Assembly (NCBI RefSeq): GCF_036867415.1
Contig: NZ_JBAJHU010000002.1
Span: 248,001 to 312,000 of the forward strand
Direction of reading: 5' to 3'
Length of the DNA stretch: 64,000 nucleotides
Origin: Rossellomorea sp036867415
Lineage (GTDB): Bacteria > Bacillota > Bacilli > Bacillales > Bacillaceae_B
The notes beneath the pieces were generated by a model. It was not told where the DNA came from and ran no database searches. It saw only the letters and a program-made list of their open reading frames with translations. A program made the translations under genes and the position numbers. This document shows, piece after piece, positions 31,981 to 41,425 of the stretch (positions within the stretch are counted from its first letter, which is position 1; the number at the start of each line of letters is the position of its first letter).

Positions 31981-33045
31981 CTATAAAATTGCTTTTCTAG
32001 TATCACCGTACCCCGCCAGAATAATCATTCCGATCATCTCCTCAGTCATATCCAGATGAGCAACGCCAGTCCCCCGGAGCAATTCCTGCGTATTCCGGTC
32101 GTCGAATGACAGGTTTCCGGCAAGATAGTCTTTGAATACGTCGACAAGGCTGTTCAAACGGATTTCTTCTTCGTCCAGCTGCTCATCAGCATGTTCCACG
32201 ACAGACAAGCTATGGAAATCCAGTGCTTCCTTTAACAATTGAAGCAGTTCATAGTTGGTCGGCGGTTCCGGATTGGTAATATGATAGATTTTATCCGCAT
32301 CAGCCTTCTGCGGTGCCAGGCTCAGGATATCGGCGACATAATCGACGGGAACCAGATTGGAAGTGCCGTTCTTTGCAGCCACCAATCGGTATGTTCGATC
32401 TCCCCCGCTTCTCCTTGCTGTCTTTCTTTTAAAGACAGCAAGTGCACGCATGAAACCGTAAAGTGTGAACTGGGAATCCGCCTCGCCTGTCTTCGAATCC
32501 CCCACTATGATGGCGGGTCTGAAGATGGAGACGTTCATCCTGTCCCGGTAAGAGAAGACGAGGTGCTCGGATTTCACTTTGCTTTCTTCATAAGGGTTGT
32601 TGAATTCTCCGTTTGAAGGATATAGTTCCTCTGCCCCGTGAGTCAGTTTCCCGACTGTGTATGCTGTACTCACATAGTAGAAATGTTTTGCCTGCAAGCG
32701 GCTGGCAAGGTCGAGAATGTGTTTCGTCCCGTCGTAGTTGGCTGCAAATAATTCGTCTCTTAAATCGAGATCGAATTTTACCAGCGCCGCCAAATGGTAG
32801 ACGGCATCTATTTTATTTGTCAGCCACTCGATGTCTTCCGGCGGCAGACCGGCCATCGGATACGTAATATCGCCTTGGAAAATATGGATTCTGCGCTGGT
32901 CGGACGATGAAAATGAGTCGCGGAGGTTCTCTGCTTTTTCTATGTTCCGCACTAAAATAAAGACTTCATTCTGTTTATCTTGTAAAAGGTTCTTGATGAG
33001 TTTTCCGCCAAGAAAACCTGTGGATCCAGTCAAAAATAGGTTCAA
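31981..33045 (-). CDS. Extended SDR of the thioester-reductase/male-sterility (NAD_binding_4) type
   Basis: A 354-residue NAD(P)-binding protein. It starts with LFLTGSTGFLGGKLIKNLL (the TGxxGxxG motif, residues about 4-12), then FQGDITYP, AALVKFD and the active-site STAYTVG and YEESKVKSE (Tyr-x-x-x-Lys, about residues 165-175). Relatives reduce acyl thioesters or act on sugar nucleotides; no carrier domain is fused, and no lipid genes are adjacent. The start is TTG 33045 with CAGGAGTG 7 bases upstream; the open frame continues upstream but lacks a site. Substrate unknown. Confidence 0.85.
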   Translation of the reverse strand: MNLFLTGSTGFLGGKLIKNLLQDKQNEVFILVRNIEKAENLRDSFSSSDQRRIHIFQGDITYPMAGLPPEDIEWLTNKIDAVYHLAALVKFDLDLRDELFAANYDGTKHILDLASRLQAKHFYYVSTAYTVGKLTHGAEELYPSNGEFNNPYEESKVKSEHLVFSYRDRMNVSIFRPAIIVGDSKTGEADSQFTLYGFMRALAVFKRKTARRSGGDRTYRLVAAKNGTSNLVPVDYVADILSLAPQKADADKIYHITNPEPPTNYELLQLLKEALDFHSLSVVEHADEQLDEEEIRLNSLVDVFKDYLAGNLSFDDRNTQELLRGTGVAHLDMTEEMIGMIILAGYGDTRKAIL

Positions 33046-33202
33046 ACTAATCACTCCTGTTGTGAAGTCGCCACATTTATTCACCCTATCATAGCATAGT
33101 TTGGAGGTTGGATGAGCTTTGAGTGGGGTGTAGAAATTACCAGTGGATTTGTTCGTTATCCATAAAACTCCAATAAATCCTCTCTCGCGGTGCACCAACA
33201 TC

Positions 33203-33233
33203 AAATAAACCTGCCGGACACCACCCGGCAGGC
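33203..33233 (-). terminator. Terminator of the PBP gene
   Basis: CCTGCCGG and CCGGCAGG form a perfect 8-bp stem followed on the minus strand by TTTATTT. Confidence 0.75.
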
Positions 33234-33251
33234 TAAATTCTTATTCTCTAA

Positions 33252-35252
33252 CTAGTAACTCTGATAAAATTTCTTCGCGACTTGAACCGTATGCGTACTT
33301 CCGCCGCGGTCCTCGACTCCTTCTAATAGCATTGCCAGAATGAACTCCGGATTTTTCTGATCGTAGGAAACAAATAATCCATTTTCCTTCCCGGTCGTAC
33401 CTTGCTCAGCTTTGATCTCGGCCGTTCCGGTTTTACCTGCAATTTCTTTCCCGGCTACCTGGGCTTTACCGGCGATTCCTTCGGTGACAACCTTTCGGAG
33501 GTTCGTCCTCATCAACTGCGATTGTTCCGGACTTAACAGATTGTCTTTCCAGGTTCCCTGTTCTTCTTCTTTCAATAAAACGGGCTTCATCATGGTGCCG
33601 TCGTTGATAATGCCGCCGTAGGCACTGGCAAGATGGACGACACTCATCAGCACTTCCCCCTGTCCGAAGGCTGAGTCGGCGAGTTGAATTTCCTTAGAAA
33701 TTTTTCCATCATTAGAGATCTGTGATTTTTCAATCGGATAGGACATCGGGATTTCTTCGCCGAATCCAAAATCTTTTAGACCTTGGATAAAGGTATCGGC
33801 ACCCATTTCAAGTCCGACACGTGCGAAATAGATGTTATCTGAGAATTTCATGGCGCTTTCGAGATCAACGACACTGTCGTTATCGAACACACGCACGACT
33901 TCGTAACCGCCCCATGACTCGTCTTTCTGCCATCTCTTACCCTTGATTTCAAAGGTTTTATTCGGAGCGAGCTTGCCGGATTTCAATCCGACGGCTGCGG
34001 TGATTCCCTTCATTGCCGAACCAGGGGAATACGTTTGGTAGAAACGATTACGCAGCGGTTTGTCGGGATTGTTATAGATTTTATCGTACTTATCAGGAGC
34101 GATTCCCAGGACAAACTCGTTCGGGTCATAGGAAGGGACGCTGACGAGTGCCAATGCCTCTCCTGTTTCAGGATCGACCGCTGCTGCCGTTCCGACTTCA
34201 TCTTTCATTTGCTCGTAAAGTTTCTTTTGCATCTCTGCATCTACGGTCAACGTGACGTTTTCACCGTTCTTCACTTCCTGTTCGGCTATCGTCACTTCTT
34301 CCCCCGCCTCTTTCGTGAGGTAAATCCGCTGTCCGCTTTGGCCCCGGAGCTTTTCTTCATACACTTCCTCCGCCCCGCTGATGCCAAGCAGGGATTGTGC
34401 AGTATACCCTTTATCTTTTAACTTCTCCAGCTTTTCCGCATTGATTTTACCGATATAGCCGGTAAGGTGGGCTGCAGCTTTTCCATATGGATATTGACGT
34501 GCTTCCACCCGCTTGGAATAGAGCCCGGGAAGCTCGATGATTTTCAGTGCAAGCGGACGCTCTGAAATCGGAAGCTTCTTGATCGGCACAAAATATTCGG
34601 GCTGCACCCAGCTTTGGTTCAATTCTTTCTGGATGGCTTCCGGAGAAACCCCCACCAGTGAGGATAGTTTGTCTAAATCACTATCGTTAAATTCTTTTGG
34701 CACGATTCCAATATCAAACGACTCGCCGTTGATGGCCAGTGGATTTTCATTCCGGTCGTAAATCTCACCTCGTTTGGCCGTGATGCTTTCCACCCCGACC
34801 TTATCACCTTGTTCCATCTCAGGCAGGATAAATGACGGCTTCCAATCCACATACCAATTTTCTTTATCCTCTTTTTCTTCCTTTGTAAGCGTGATGGTTT
34901 CTTCATAAGAAACTTCACCCGCAAGTGTATTCATGGAGATGGTGACAGGAAATTCAGCTTTCTTTTCCTTATCCCATTCCTTTTCTTCCTTAGGCTTCTT
35001 GAATTCGACTTTAAGTTCTTTAACAGCCAGATCTTCGTAAATATCGGCTGGTCTTTTCACAGCATCTTCTTTTTTATATGTATCTTTTGCAGAAGATGAC
35101 AGATACGTCTCATACATCTTTTCAAATTTCTTATCGTTCCATAGATCGACATACTCTTTCAACCGGTCATCCGGCTGTGCCTTTTCCTGACAGCCTGCAA
35201 CGACAAGTCCCACTATAACCAAGAGACCAAGCATGAAAAATTTCTTCCCCAT
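33252..35252 (-). CDS. pbpC: Penicillin-binding protein, PBP2a/PbpC-like class B transpeptidase
   Basis: A 666-residue lipoprotein-type class B PBP. It has a signal peptide with lipobox VVAGC (Cys about residue 20). An NTF2-like MecA_N domain (about 25-145), a dimerisation domain (about 155-320) and a transpeptidase domain (about 350-665) follow. Active-site motifs: S-A-M-K in SPGSAMKGITA, SDN in KFSDNIYFAR, and KTG in GKTGTAE. The layout is that of B. subtilis PBP3 (PbpC) and staphylococcal MecA. Such enzymes cross-link peptidoglycan and can have low beta-lactam affinity; whether this one does cannot be told from sequence. Monocistronic. Confidence 0.93.
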   Translation of the reverse strand: MGKKFFMLGLLVIVGLVVAGCQEKAQPDDRLKEYVDLWNDKKFEKMYETYLSSSAKDTYKKEDAVKRPADIYEDLAVKELKVEFKKPKEEKEWDKEKKAEFPVTISMNTLAGEVSYEETITLTKEEKEDKENWYVDWKPSFILPEMEQGDKVGVESITAKRGEIYDRNENPLAINGESFDIGIVPKEFNDSDLDKLSSLVGVSPEAIQKELNQSWVQPEYFVPIKKLPISERPLALKIIELPGLYSKRVEARQYPYGKAAAHLTGYIGKINAEKLEKLKDKGYTAQSLLGISGAEEVYEEKLRGQSGQRIYLTKEAGEEVTIAEQEVKNGENVTLTVDAEMQKKLYEQMKDEVGTAAAVDPETGEALALVSVPSYDPNEFVLGIAPDKYDKIYNNPDKPLRNRFYQTYSPGSAMKGITAAVGLKSGKLAPNKTFEIKGKRWQKDESWGGYEVVRVFDNDSVVDLESAMKFSDNIYFARVGLEMGADTFIQGLKDFGFGEEIPMSYPIEKSQISNDGKISKEIQLADSAFGQGEVLMSVVHLASAYGGIINDGTMMKPVLLKEEEQGTWKDNLLSPEQSQLMRTNLRKVVTEGIAGKAQVAGKEIAGKTGTAEIKAEQGTTGKENGLFVSYDQKNPEFILAMLLEGVEDRGGSTHTVQVAKKFYQSY

Positions 35253-35439
35253 ATGTAGGACAACTCCCTTTATATACTTTTCATTCTCTATTTCTAATTA
35301 TTTCAAATTCGGGAACCATTTTCAATTTTAATATCTTAATTCTTTACTTTGATTACCCCACCAAAGCTGAAATTTTCAGGAAATCATGTATTCTATAAGA
35401 ATATTCCTTTTATGATGAAAATAAAGAAAAAGGTTCTGA

Positions 35440-35555
35440 GCAGCCGGAATACACGAAGACTCCTGCGGGACCAGTGGCCAATTTGAGACCCGCAGGAAGG
35501 TACGAGCGAGGAGGCTCACGGGTCACCCGCGGAAAGCGAAGTGTATTCCGGCTGC
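35440..35555. repeat. 116-bp palindromic intergenic repeat with 15-bp inverted ends
   Basis: Perfect terminal inverted repeats GCAGCCGGAATACAC and GTGTATTCCGGCTGC enclose further inverted segments (CCTGCGGG with CCCGCAGG) and the CACCCGCGGAAAGCGAAGT motif. That motif is shared, in reverse orientation, with the larger repeats at 38446, 48398 and 51831. It is likely a short form of a common Bacillaceae intergenic repeat. The whole would fold as a long hairpin. Confidence 0.8.
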
Positions 35556-35732
35556 GGGCTAAATAGCAGTGGTTACCAATTTCCACCTCTTTTTCCTTCC
35601 ACTCCTCTTACTTCTTTCAGTAAATCTGGTGCATTCCATATAAAATTTGTTATAATATGATGTCGTAAGAGTAATAAGGAAAAGATCCTAAGATTATATC
35701 TTGCAAATATAAATCGATAGGTGGAAATGAAT

Positions 35733-36698
35733 ATGAGTCACAAACCTTACAGAGTCCTTCTGTACTACAACTATGTAACAATTGAAAACCCCGAGGAAAA
35801 GACTGCCCTGCATAAGGAATTATGCCTGGAGCTTGGCCTGATGGGGCGTATCCTGATTTCCTCTGAAGGAATCAACGGAACGTGCTCAGGTACGATTGAG
35901 CAGACGGATGCGTATATGGAGGCAATGAAAAATGATCCTCATTTTTCTGATACGGTCTTCAAAATTGACGAAGCAGACGAACATGCTTTCAAGAAATTAA
36001 AAGTGAAACACCGTCCGGAACTTGTGACCCTTCGTCTTGAAGATGATGTGGATCCGCATGAAATTACCGGTCAATATTTGGCGCCGAAGGATTTCTTTGA
36101 ACAAATCCAAAGTGAAGACACGATCCTTCTTGATGCGCGTAATGACTATGAATATGACCTTGGTCATTTCCGCGGAGCGATCAGACCTGATATCCGTAAT
36201 TTCCGTGACCTTCCGGATTGGGTGCGTGAAAATAAAGAATTACTGGCAGATAAAAAGATCATTACCTACTGCACAGGCGGTATCCGTTGTGAAAAATTCT
36301 CAGGCTGGTTATTGAAAGAAGGCTTCGAGGATGTTGCTCAGCTTCATGGAGGAATTGTCACGTATGGACAAGATCCTGAAGTGCAAGGTGATCTATGGGA
36401 CGGACAGCTTTATGTATTTGATGAGCGCATCGCCGTGCCGGTTAACCAAAAAGAGCATGTCGTAGTAGGGAAAGACTATTATGACGGAGAGCCATGTGAA
36501 CGCTATGTGAACTGTGCCCACCCGCCATGTAATAAGAAAATTCTATGCTCAGAAGAAAATGAGCATAAATATATGAGAAGCTGTTCTGACGAGTGCCGCA
36601 GAAGCAAGGAAAACCGTTACATCATTGAACACGGTTTGACTGAGGAAGAAGTGGCAGAGCGTTTGGCAGTGATTGAGGCTGAAAAGCAAACCGTATAA
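35733..36698 (+). CDS. trhO: tRNA uridine(34) hydroxylase, rhodanese-domain protein
   Basis: A 321-residue YceA/YbfQ family protein. An N-terminal acylphosphatase-like domain (about 1-95, with SSEGINGTCSG) precedes a rhodanese domain (about 115-215) with DARNDYEYDLGHFRGA and the catalytic loop CTGGIRCEK. The C-terminal Cys-rich segment (CAHPPCNKKILC, then CSDEC) probably binds metal. TrhO makes 5-hydroxyuridine at position 34 of several tRNAs. The start chosen is ATG 35733 with AGGTGG 8 bases before it; GTG 35721 and ATG 35727 are upstream alternatives. Confidence 0.92.
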   Translation: MSHKPYRVLLYYNYVTIENPEEKTALHKELCLELGLMGRILISSEGINGTCSGTIEQTDAYMEAMKNDPHFSDTVFKIDEADEHAFKKLKVKHRPELVTLRLEDDVDPHEITGQYLAPKDFFEQIQSEDTILLDARNDYEYDLGHFRGAIRPDIRNFRDLPDWVRENKELLADKKIITYCTGGIRCEKFSGWLLKEGFEDVAQLHGGIVTYGQDPEVQGDLWDGQLYVFDERIAVPVNQKEHVVVGKDYYDGEPCERYVNCAHPPCNKKILCSEENEHKYMRSCSDECRRSKENRYIIEHGLTEEEVAERLAVIEAEKQTV

Positions 36699-36703
36699 AG
36701 AGG

Positions 36704-36737
36704 AAAGAACTGGTTCTGAGTGAACCAGTTCTTTTTG
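36704..36737. terminator. Terminator after trhO, probably bidirectional
   Basis: AAAGAACTGGTTC and GAACCAGTTCTTT form a 13-bp stem (loop TGAGT) with U/A tails on both sides, between convergent trhO and abgT genes. Confidence 0.9.
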
Positions 36738-36774
36738 TGTTTATCAATAGCTTCTTTTTAATGTGAAAAGAGCC

Positions 36775-38304
36775 TTACAAATACACACCCACACCAGGAC
36801 CGAATGGAATTCCCAACAAAGCAAATGCCAATAGCAGGATGATCCAAACAGATAAGAAGGCAATGGTATACGGAAGCATGAGTGAGATGAGTGTCCCGAG
36901 CCCTGCCTTTTTATCGTATTCCTTCATGAAAGCGAGTATGACGATGATATATGGGTTCATCGGTGTAATGATATTGGTTGATGAGTCTGCAATTCTGTAG
37001 GCAGCCTGTACGAAGGCTGGATTATATCCGAGTGCCGCGAACATCGGGATAAAGATCGGTGCTTCGAGTGCCCATTGTGCAGATCCGCTGAAGATCAATA
37101 AATTCAACAATGCGGTCAGAAGTACAAACCCGATGATGGCCGCCAAACCGGTCATGTTGATCGATTCCAGGAAATTGGCTCCGCTCACAGCCACCCATGT
37201 CCCGAGGTTGGTCCAGTTGAAATAAGCGATGAACTGGGCAGCAGCAAAGATCAGTACGATATAACCGCCCATATCTTTAATGGCTTCAGTCATGAACTTC
37301 GGCACATCGCGGCTCGATTGGATCTTCTTGACCGTCACTCCGTAAGTAACCCCGATCACGATGAAAAAGAAGAGGATGATCGGGATGATCCCATCCAAAA
37401 ATGTGGAAGGAATCATGCCCCCATCTTCGTTCCTCAATGGTGAATTCGGCCAGGCAATGGCTGCAGCCAAAATGGCGATATACGCCAGGCCTGCGATTGC
37501 GGCATTCCGGAGGCCCTTCCCTTCAAGCGGACTTTCCTTTTCCAATGTCTTATCTACGTTCCCCTTATATGTACCTAACCGGGGTTCAATGATTTTCTCA
37601 GTTACAAGGGCACCGACAATGGTCAGGATCACGACGGACGCCATCATGAAATACCAGTTATCCACCGGTGTCACGGTCACGTCAAAAGCTTTCGCCGCTT
37701 CTGTCGATATCCCCGCCAATAAGGCATCTGTCCCTGTAATGATGAAGTTTGCCGTGAAACCTGCCCCTACACCTGAGAAGCCTGCGGCCAGACCCGCCAG
37801 TGGATGTCGACCGATTGTATAGAAGACCATCGCTGCCAGCGGCGGAATGATGACAAAAGCTGCATCAGAGGCTAAGTTCCCCATGATCCCTACCATGATG
37901 ACAGCATACGTCACCAATCCTTTCGGCGCGTTCAGCACCGTTTTCTTGATGGCTGTTTCCAATAAACCCACTTTCTCCGCGAGTCCAATTCCAAGCATCA
38001 TGGCCAGAACAAGACCGAGTGGGGCAAATCCGGTAAAGTTGTCCAGCATCGAAGTGAGAATATATTGAAGTCCCTCTCCGGATACCAGACTCTTGATGGC
38101 TAATTCTTCTCCATTTTTCGGATGGATGACCGTTACGCCCAGACTGGAAATAAACCAGGAAAACAATACGATAAATAAGGATAAGTACACAAACAGCATG
38201 AATGGATCGGGAAGTTTATTCCCTACCTTTTCAATGCCGTTTAAGAAGCGAAGGAGTCCCTTCTGCTTTGGTGGTGAATCAGGTTCTAATCCAGGGTTTG
38301 TCAT
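36775..38304 (-). CDS. abgT: AbgT family transporter (p-aminobenzoyl-glutamate-type)
   Basis: A 509-residue membrane transporter of the AbgT family with about 10-12 helices. Typical segments are LPDPFMLFVYLSLFIVLFSW near the start, GIMGNLASDAAFVIIPPLAA (about 140-160), and SSTNIITPMNPYIIVILAF near the C-terminus. E. coli AbgT imports p-aminobenzoyl-glutamate, a folate breakdown product; other members export sulfa drugs. The gene lies 600 bases downstream of an operon of three M20 amidohydrolases and shares a 33-bp operator-like motif with it, so uptake of the amide substrate is the likely role. Start ATG 38304 follows AAAAGGAGTG. Confidence 0.92.
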   Translation of the reverse strand: MTNPGLEPDSPPKQKGLLRFLNGIEKVGNKLPDPFMLFVYLSLFIVLFSWFISSLGVTVIHPKNGEELAIKSLVSGEGLQYILTSMLDNFTGFAPLGLVLAMMLGIGLAEKVGLLETAIKKTVLNAPKGLVTYAVIMVGIMGNLASDAAFVIIPPLAAMVFYTIGRHPLAGLAAGFSGVGAGFTANFIITGTDALLAGISTEAAKAFDVTVTPVDNWYFMMASVVILTIVGALVTEKIIEPRLGTYKGNVDKTLEKESPLEGKGLRNAAIAGLAYIAILAAAIAWPNSPLRNEDGGMIPSTFLDGIIPIILFFFIVIGVTYGVTVKKIQSSRDVPKFMTEAIKDMGGYIVLIFAAAQFIAYFNWTNLGTWVAVSGANFLESINMTGLAAIIGFVLLTALLNLLIFSGSAQWALEAPIFIPMFAALGYNPAFVQAAYRIADSSTNIITPMNPYIIVILAFMKEYDKKAGLGTLISLMLPYTIAFLSVWIILLLAFALLGIPFGPGVGVYL

Positions 38305-38326
38305 GGTTACACTCCTTTTTGTTTTA

Positions 38327-38359
38327 TTAAGGAATAATTCCTTTTTACTTCCGTTAATA
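38327..38359 (-). promoter_or_regulatory. Operator-like motif upstream of abgT
   Basis: A palindrome TTAAGGAATAATTCCTT followed after a short gap by TTCCGTTAATA. The same 33-bp motif, 27 of 33 positions identical, lies in front of the M20 operon at 43962-43994. It begins 23 bases upstream of the abgT start, so it overlaps the probable promoter/leader. Confidence 0.7.
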
Positions 38360-38445
38360 ACTATTTCGAGATGAATGCAATAATCCCTTCAATTTTTTTA
38401 ATATTTATAAGAAAATTTTTAATTTACAGACTTAGGGAAGAAAAA

Positions 38446-38869
38446 AAGAGGTTGGGACAAAACAAGAAAACAACTATCTAAAGACGAACAATTTCAGTGT
38501 TGACTTTAAATACCGCTAATGATTTCCGTGCAAGACTCCGCTTTCCGCGGGTAGCCCGTGAGCCTCCTTTAAATTCGAGGAGGAATTGTCCAGCTGCAGG
38601 GCTTAGAGGCACATGACATAAGTCAAATCGACCAAGAAGGCAAAGAACGCATTCGTGGCCGATTCTCCTTATGCCACACGCCTCTGAGCAAAGCCCTTCC
38701 GCTTTTCTGATAGGAGTCTGCGTCTTGCACTCCAATCAACCGCTGGAACAAATTAATAAGAGCGACGATCTTTAACAGAACCTATTAAAAAATCCGAACT
38801 AATTCAAATTCTAATGAAAGAATTTGAATTAAAGTTCGGATTAACTAAAGCTCATTTGGCCCAGACTAC
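38446..38869. repeat. 424-bp intergenic repeat element, same family as 51831-52405
   Basis: The left end AAGAGGTTGGGACAAAAC matches the 17-bp terminal repeat of the 575-bp element; the right end (ATTTGGCCCAGAC) is decayed. Internal landmarks are shared: TACCGCTAATGATTTCCGTG, CTTTCCGCGGGTAGCCCGTG, CTTGCACTCCAATCAACCGC, and a final long hairpin. The element fills most of the gap between abgT and its regulator. Confidence 0.82.
38786..38844 (-). terminator. Terminator of the abg regulator carried inside the repeat element
   Basis: On the minus strand AATCCGAACT and AGTTCGGATT plus inner TTCAAATTC and GAATTTGAA form a long stem, followed by TTTTTTAA. The equivalent hairpin in the 575-bp element has compensating changes (CCCGAAC with GTTCGGG). 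Confidence 0.82.
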
Positions 38870-38875
38870 ATGTTT

Positions 38876-40189
38876 CTATTTATCCAATTCAAACCGATAA
38901 AGTTTTCTCGGTCGGCCTCTGCCGCCGCCCTGCTCTTCTCCGCAGATTCTTACAATGCCGACTCTTTCTAATTCAGTCAATATTCTGCGGCCGTTTCGTT
39001 CTGTACTTTTCAACCAGCGGGATAAATCAACCGATGTCATTTCTTCTTTTTCATAATGCTTGGATAGGGACAAGATTTTTGAAACAGTGGCACCGCTGAT
39101 ATTTGCTTCTTTTAAAAGACCGGCCCACTTTTCATCCCATTTATGCCTGGTGTAGGTGATGGTGGAGGCGGGCAGTATCTCGGTCACGGATCTATCTTCG
39201 TTGACGCTGACCACGATGGACGTGTCATGTTTCCTGGCATGCTGGAACGCCAGGCGGACATGATGCTCAGCTTCAAGAACATTGACACCGAATCCGATGC
39301 CGATTCGGATATCCAGGTCCACATGCCTTTTTACATCCCCTGTCAGACTTAAGAACACGGACTCTTTCGCATTCAGCTCCAGTTCACCTCTCGTCGTATA
39401 AATAAAGAACAGTCCATCTCCAAGCTGTACCATCGACCCGTTCACTTCACGCGCTATCTCTAATAAATCGCGCTTAAGATCCAACTCCTGGTGCTTCATT
39501 TTAAACGAGTAATGGGACTCATCCAAGGTTTGGGTCGAATAAATCACTTCGATTCCCACGATGGCAATTTGCGATTTTCGGTACTTGCTTGCCTGCGCAC
39601 GTTCCATTAAATACTGCAGGATCATCCGGATGGACAAATTGGTCGGAATCACCCGATAACACGGTACACCGGATTCGAGCAATTGTCTCTGCACACTCTG
39701 GATACATGTGATGGCAGCCTCTATTTCTCCTTTTTCGTAAAGGGAACGATGGTAGTCCACAAGTTCTTGGGCACTGCGGTATCCTTCATACGGGTAACTG
39801 GATACCTTCAGATTCTTAAACGAATGAAATTGGAAGGCAGTTTCAATTTCCTGACGGGATATCGTGTCAATGCTGATTTTATGTAAAAGAGCACCTTCTT
39901 TCATTTGAGCTTCCAACAATGCCCCGAAGAAGCTCGAACCGTGCAAAGGTGGAAAGCTTCCTTCCGACTCCTTCACCCAGCCTTTCTTCAAGGCAAAGAA
40001 AAATGGGGACTGACCGGAAAAAAACCATTGATCGACCAAGCTTCGGTTTTCCTTTATAATTCCCTCTATTTCATTCACCTCATGATAAGGAAAGGTCAAC
40101 AAGTCAATATTTTCAAAGGCAGAAGCCACATATTTGATCCGCTCAATGGAATCATCAGGGCCGATCACGCCAATTCTGATTTTCAACAA
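38876..40189 (-). CDS. Transcription regulator with GGDEF/cyclase-like middle domain, probable abg regulator
   Basis: A 437-residue protein that I do not match to a named family. The N-terminal 180 or so residues (IRIGVIGPDDSIERIKYVA) resemble a sensor of the PrpR/periplasmic-binding kind. The middle (about 200-335) has a degenerate nucleotide-cyclase/GGDEF-like fold ending in IGIGFGVNVLEAEHHVRLAF and ARKH, like CdaR-type regulators. The C-terminus (about 375-430) is a winged helix (VDLSRWLKSTERNGRRILTE, then GGRGRPRKLYRFE). It starts TTG 40189, directly abutting the stop of the amidohydrolase gene, with AGGTGATTAA upstream. As the last gene of the M20 operon it probably regulates that operon and abgT. 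Confidence 0.72.
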   Translation of the reverse strand: MLKIRIGVIGPDDSIERIKYVASAFENIDLLTFPYHEVNEIEGIIKENRSLVDQWFFSGQSPFFFALKKGWVKESEGSFPPLHGSSFFGALLEAQMKEGALLHKISIDTISRQEIETAFQFHSFKNLKVSSYPYEGYRSAQELVDYHRSLYEKGEIEAAITCIQSVQRQLLESGVPCYRVIPTNLSIRMILQYLMERAQASKYRKSQIAIVGIEVIYSTQTLDESHYSFKMKHQELDLKRDLLEIAREVNGSMVQLGDGLFFIYTTRGELELNAKESVFLSLTGDVKRHVDLDIRIGIGFGVNVLEAEHHVRLAFQHARKHDTSIVVSVNEDRSVTEILPASTITYTRHKWDEKWAGLLKEANISGATVSKILSLSKHYEKEEMTSVDLSRWLKSTERNGRRILTELERVGIVRICGEEQGGGRGRPRKLYRFELDK

Positions 40190-41425
40190 TTAATCACCTG
40201 CTTCTTGTTTCAACACTTCAGCTAGAATGTCCACTCCAATAGATAAGTCTTCTAATGAAGTAAATTCGTCCGGATGGTGGCTGATTCCTTTTTCACAAGG
40301 AATGAACACTAATGCAGACGGCCACTTGGCAGCCATATTCATGACGTCGTGCCCCGCACCGCTGTCCATTTCGAATGCTTGATAGCCAAGCTGTTCACCA
40401 GCATCCCTGACTCTGGCCATCAGTTTGCCGTCCAGTAGAATGGAAGAGTTGTCTACTAGAGTTTCTATTGACATTGTAACATTAAACTCTTCTTCTAAAC
40501 CTCTGCAAAATGCGATAATTTCATCAGCCATTTTACGTTTCAATTGATCGTCTACCGAACGGATATCGATTCCCGCTCCTGCGTACCCGGGAATGACATT
40601 CATGACATTCGGCTTAACGTCCAGTGTGCTGACTGTCGCTACAAGAGGTTTCGATGAAGCGGCCGACAACGCCTCAGCTGTATTTGACACAAATGAGATA
40701 AGGGGGGCAAGCGCTGCAAGAGCGTCTCTTCTTTTTCCCATCGGGGTCGTGCCTGTATGGCCGGCCATTCCACCTGCCTTCACCTTCAACCGAATCGGAC
40801 AGGCCACCCCGCGCACGACACCGAACTTGGCCCCGTGATCCTCGATTTGTGTACCCTGTTCGATATGAAGTTCGATGAATGAAAGAATCTCGTCTTTTGA
40901 ACGCTCTGCATTCAACATATTCTCCCATTTCAACCCGACAGATTCCACCGCCTGTTTCACGGTGATTCCGTGTCGGTCTTTAACCTCCTGAACAGCAGGC
41001 TCAAGGATACCGGAGACACTTTTACTCCCAATCGTAGACACCCCAAAACGCGCGGATTCCTCAGAGGCAAAACAGACAACTTCAATCGATGCTTGCGGCA
41101 CAAATCCATGTTCCTTCAATTTTTTCACAGCACCAAGGCTGCAAAGAACACCCGCAGCACCGTCATATCCTCCCCCGTTTTCAACGGTATCGAGATGGGA
41201 ACCCGTCATGACGACGTTCTCGGAAACGCCTTCCCATCTTGCAAAGAGATTCCCTGCTTCATCACGACGGACCTTCAGACCTAGTTCTTCAGAAACTTGT
41301 TTGAAGACAGCCATGGCTTCAAGCTCTTCCTCCGAATATCCGAGTCTGGTAAAACCGTCAGGACGTTTCATCGAATCTGTGAGGTTAAGAGATTTCAATG
41401 TGCATTCCAGCCATTCATTCATCAT
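40190..41425 (-). CDS. M20 amidase/hydantoinase-carbamoylase family (allantoate/carbamoyl-amino-acid hydrolase-like)
   Basis: A 411-residue Zn-dependent hydrolase of the M20C group. Metal-binding motifs: GSHLDTVENGGGYDGAAGV (about residues 76-94), EESARFG (about 126), FIELHIEQGTQIED (about 183-196) and SGAGHDVMNM (about 357). The substrate loop GMAGHTGTTPM is intact. Family members remove ureido or carbamoyl groups from allantoate, ureidoglycolate or N-carbamoyl amino acids. Here it is translationally linked to an AbgA-like gene (10-base overlap), so it may act on a related amide. Start ATG 41425 after GGGAGGG. The exact substrate is unknown. Confidence 0.88.
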   Translation of the reverse strand: MMNEWLECTLKSLNLTDSMKRPDGFTRLGYSEEELEAMAVFKQVSEELGLKVRRDEAGNLFARWEGVSENVVMTGSHLDTVENGGGYDGAAGVLCSLGAVKKLKEHGFVPQASIEVVCFASEESARFGVSTIGSKSVSGILEPAVQEVKDRHGITVKQAVESVGLKWENMLNAERSKDEILSFIELHIEQGTQIEDHGAKFGVVRGVACPIRLKVKAGGMAGHTGTTPMGKRRDALAALAPLISFVSNTAEALSAASSKPLVATVSTLDVKPNVMNVIPGYAGAGIDIRSVDDQLKRKMADEIIAFCRGLEEEFNVTMSIETLVDNSSILLDGKLMARVRDAGEQLGYQAFEMDSGAGHDVMNMAAKWPSALVFIPCEKGISHHPDEFTSLEDLSIGVDILAEVLKQEAGD

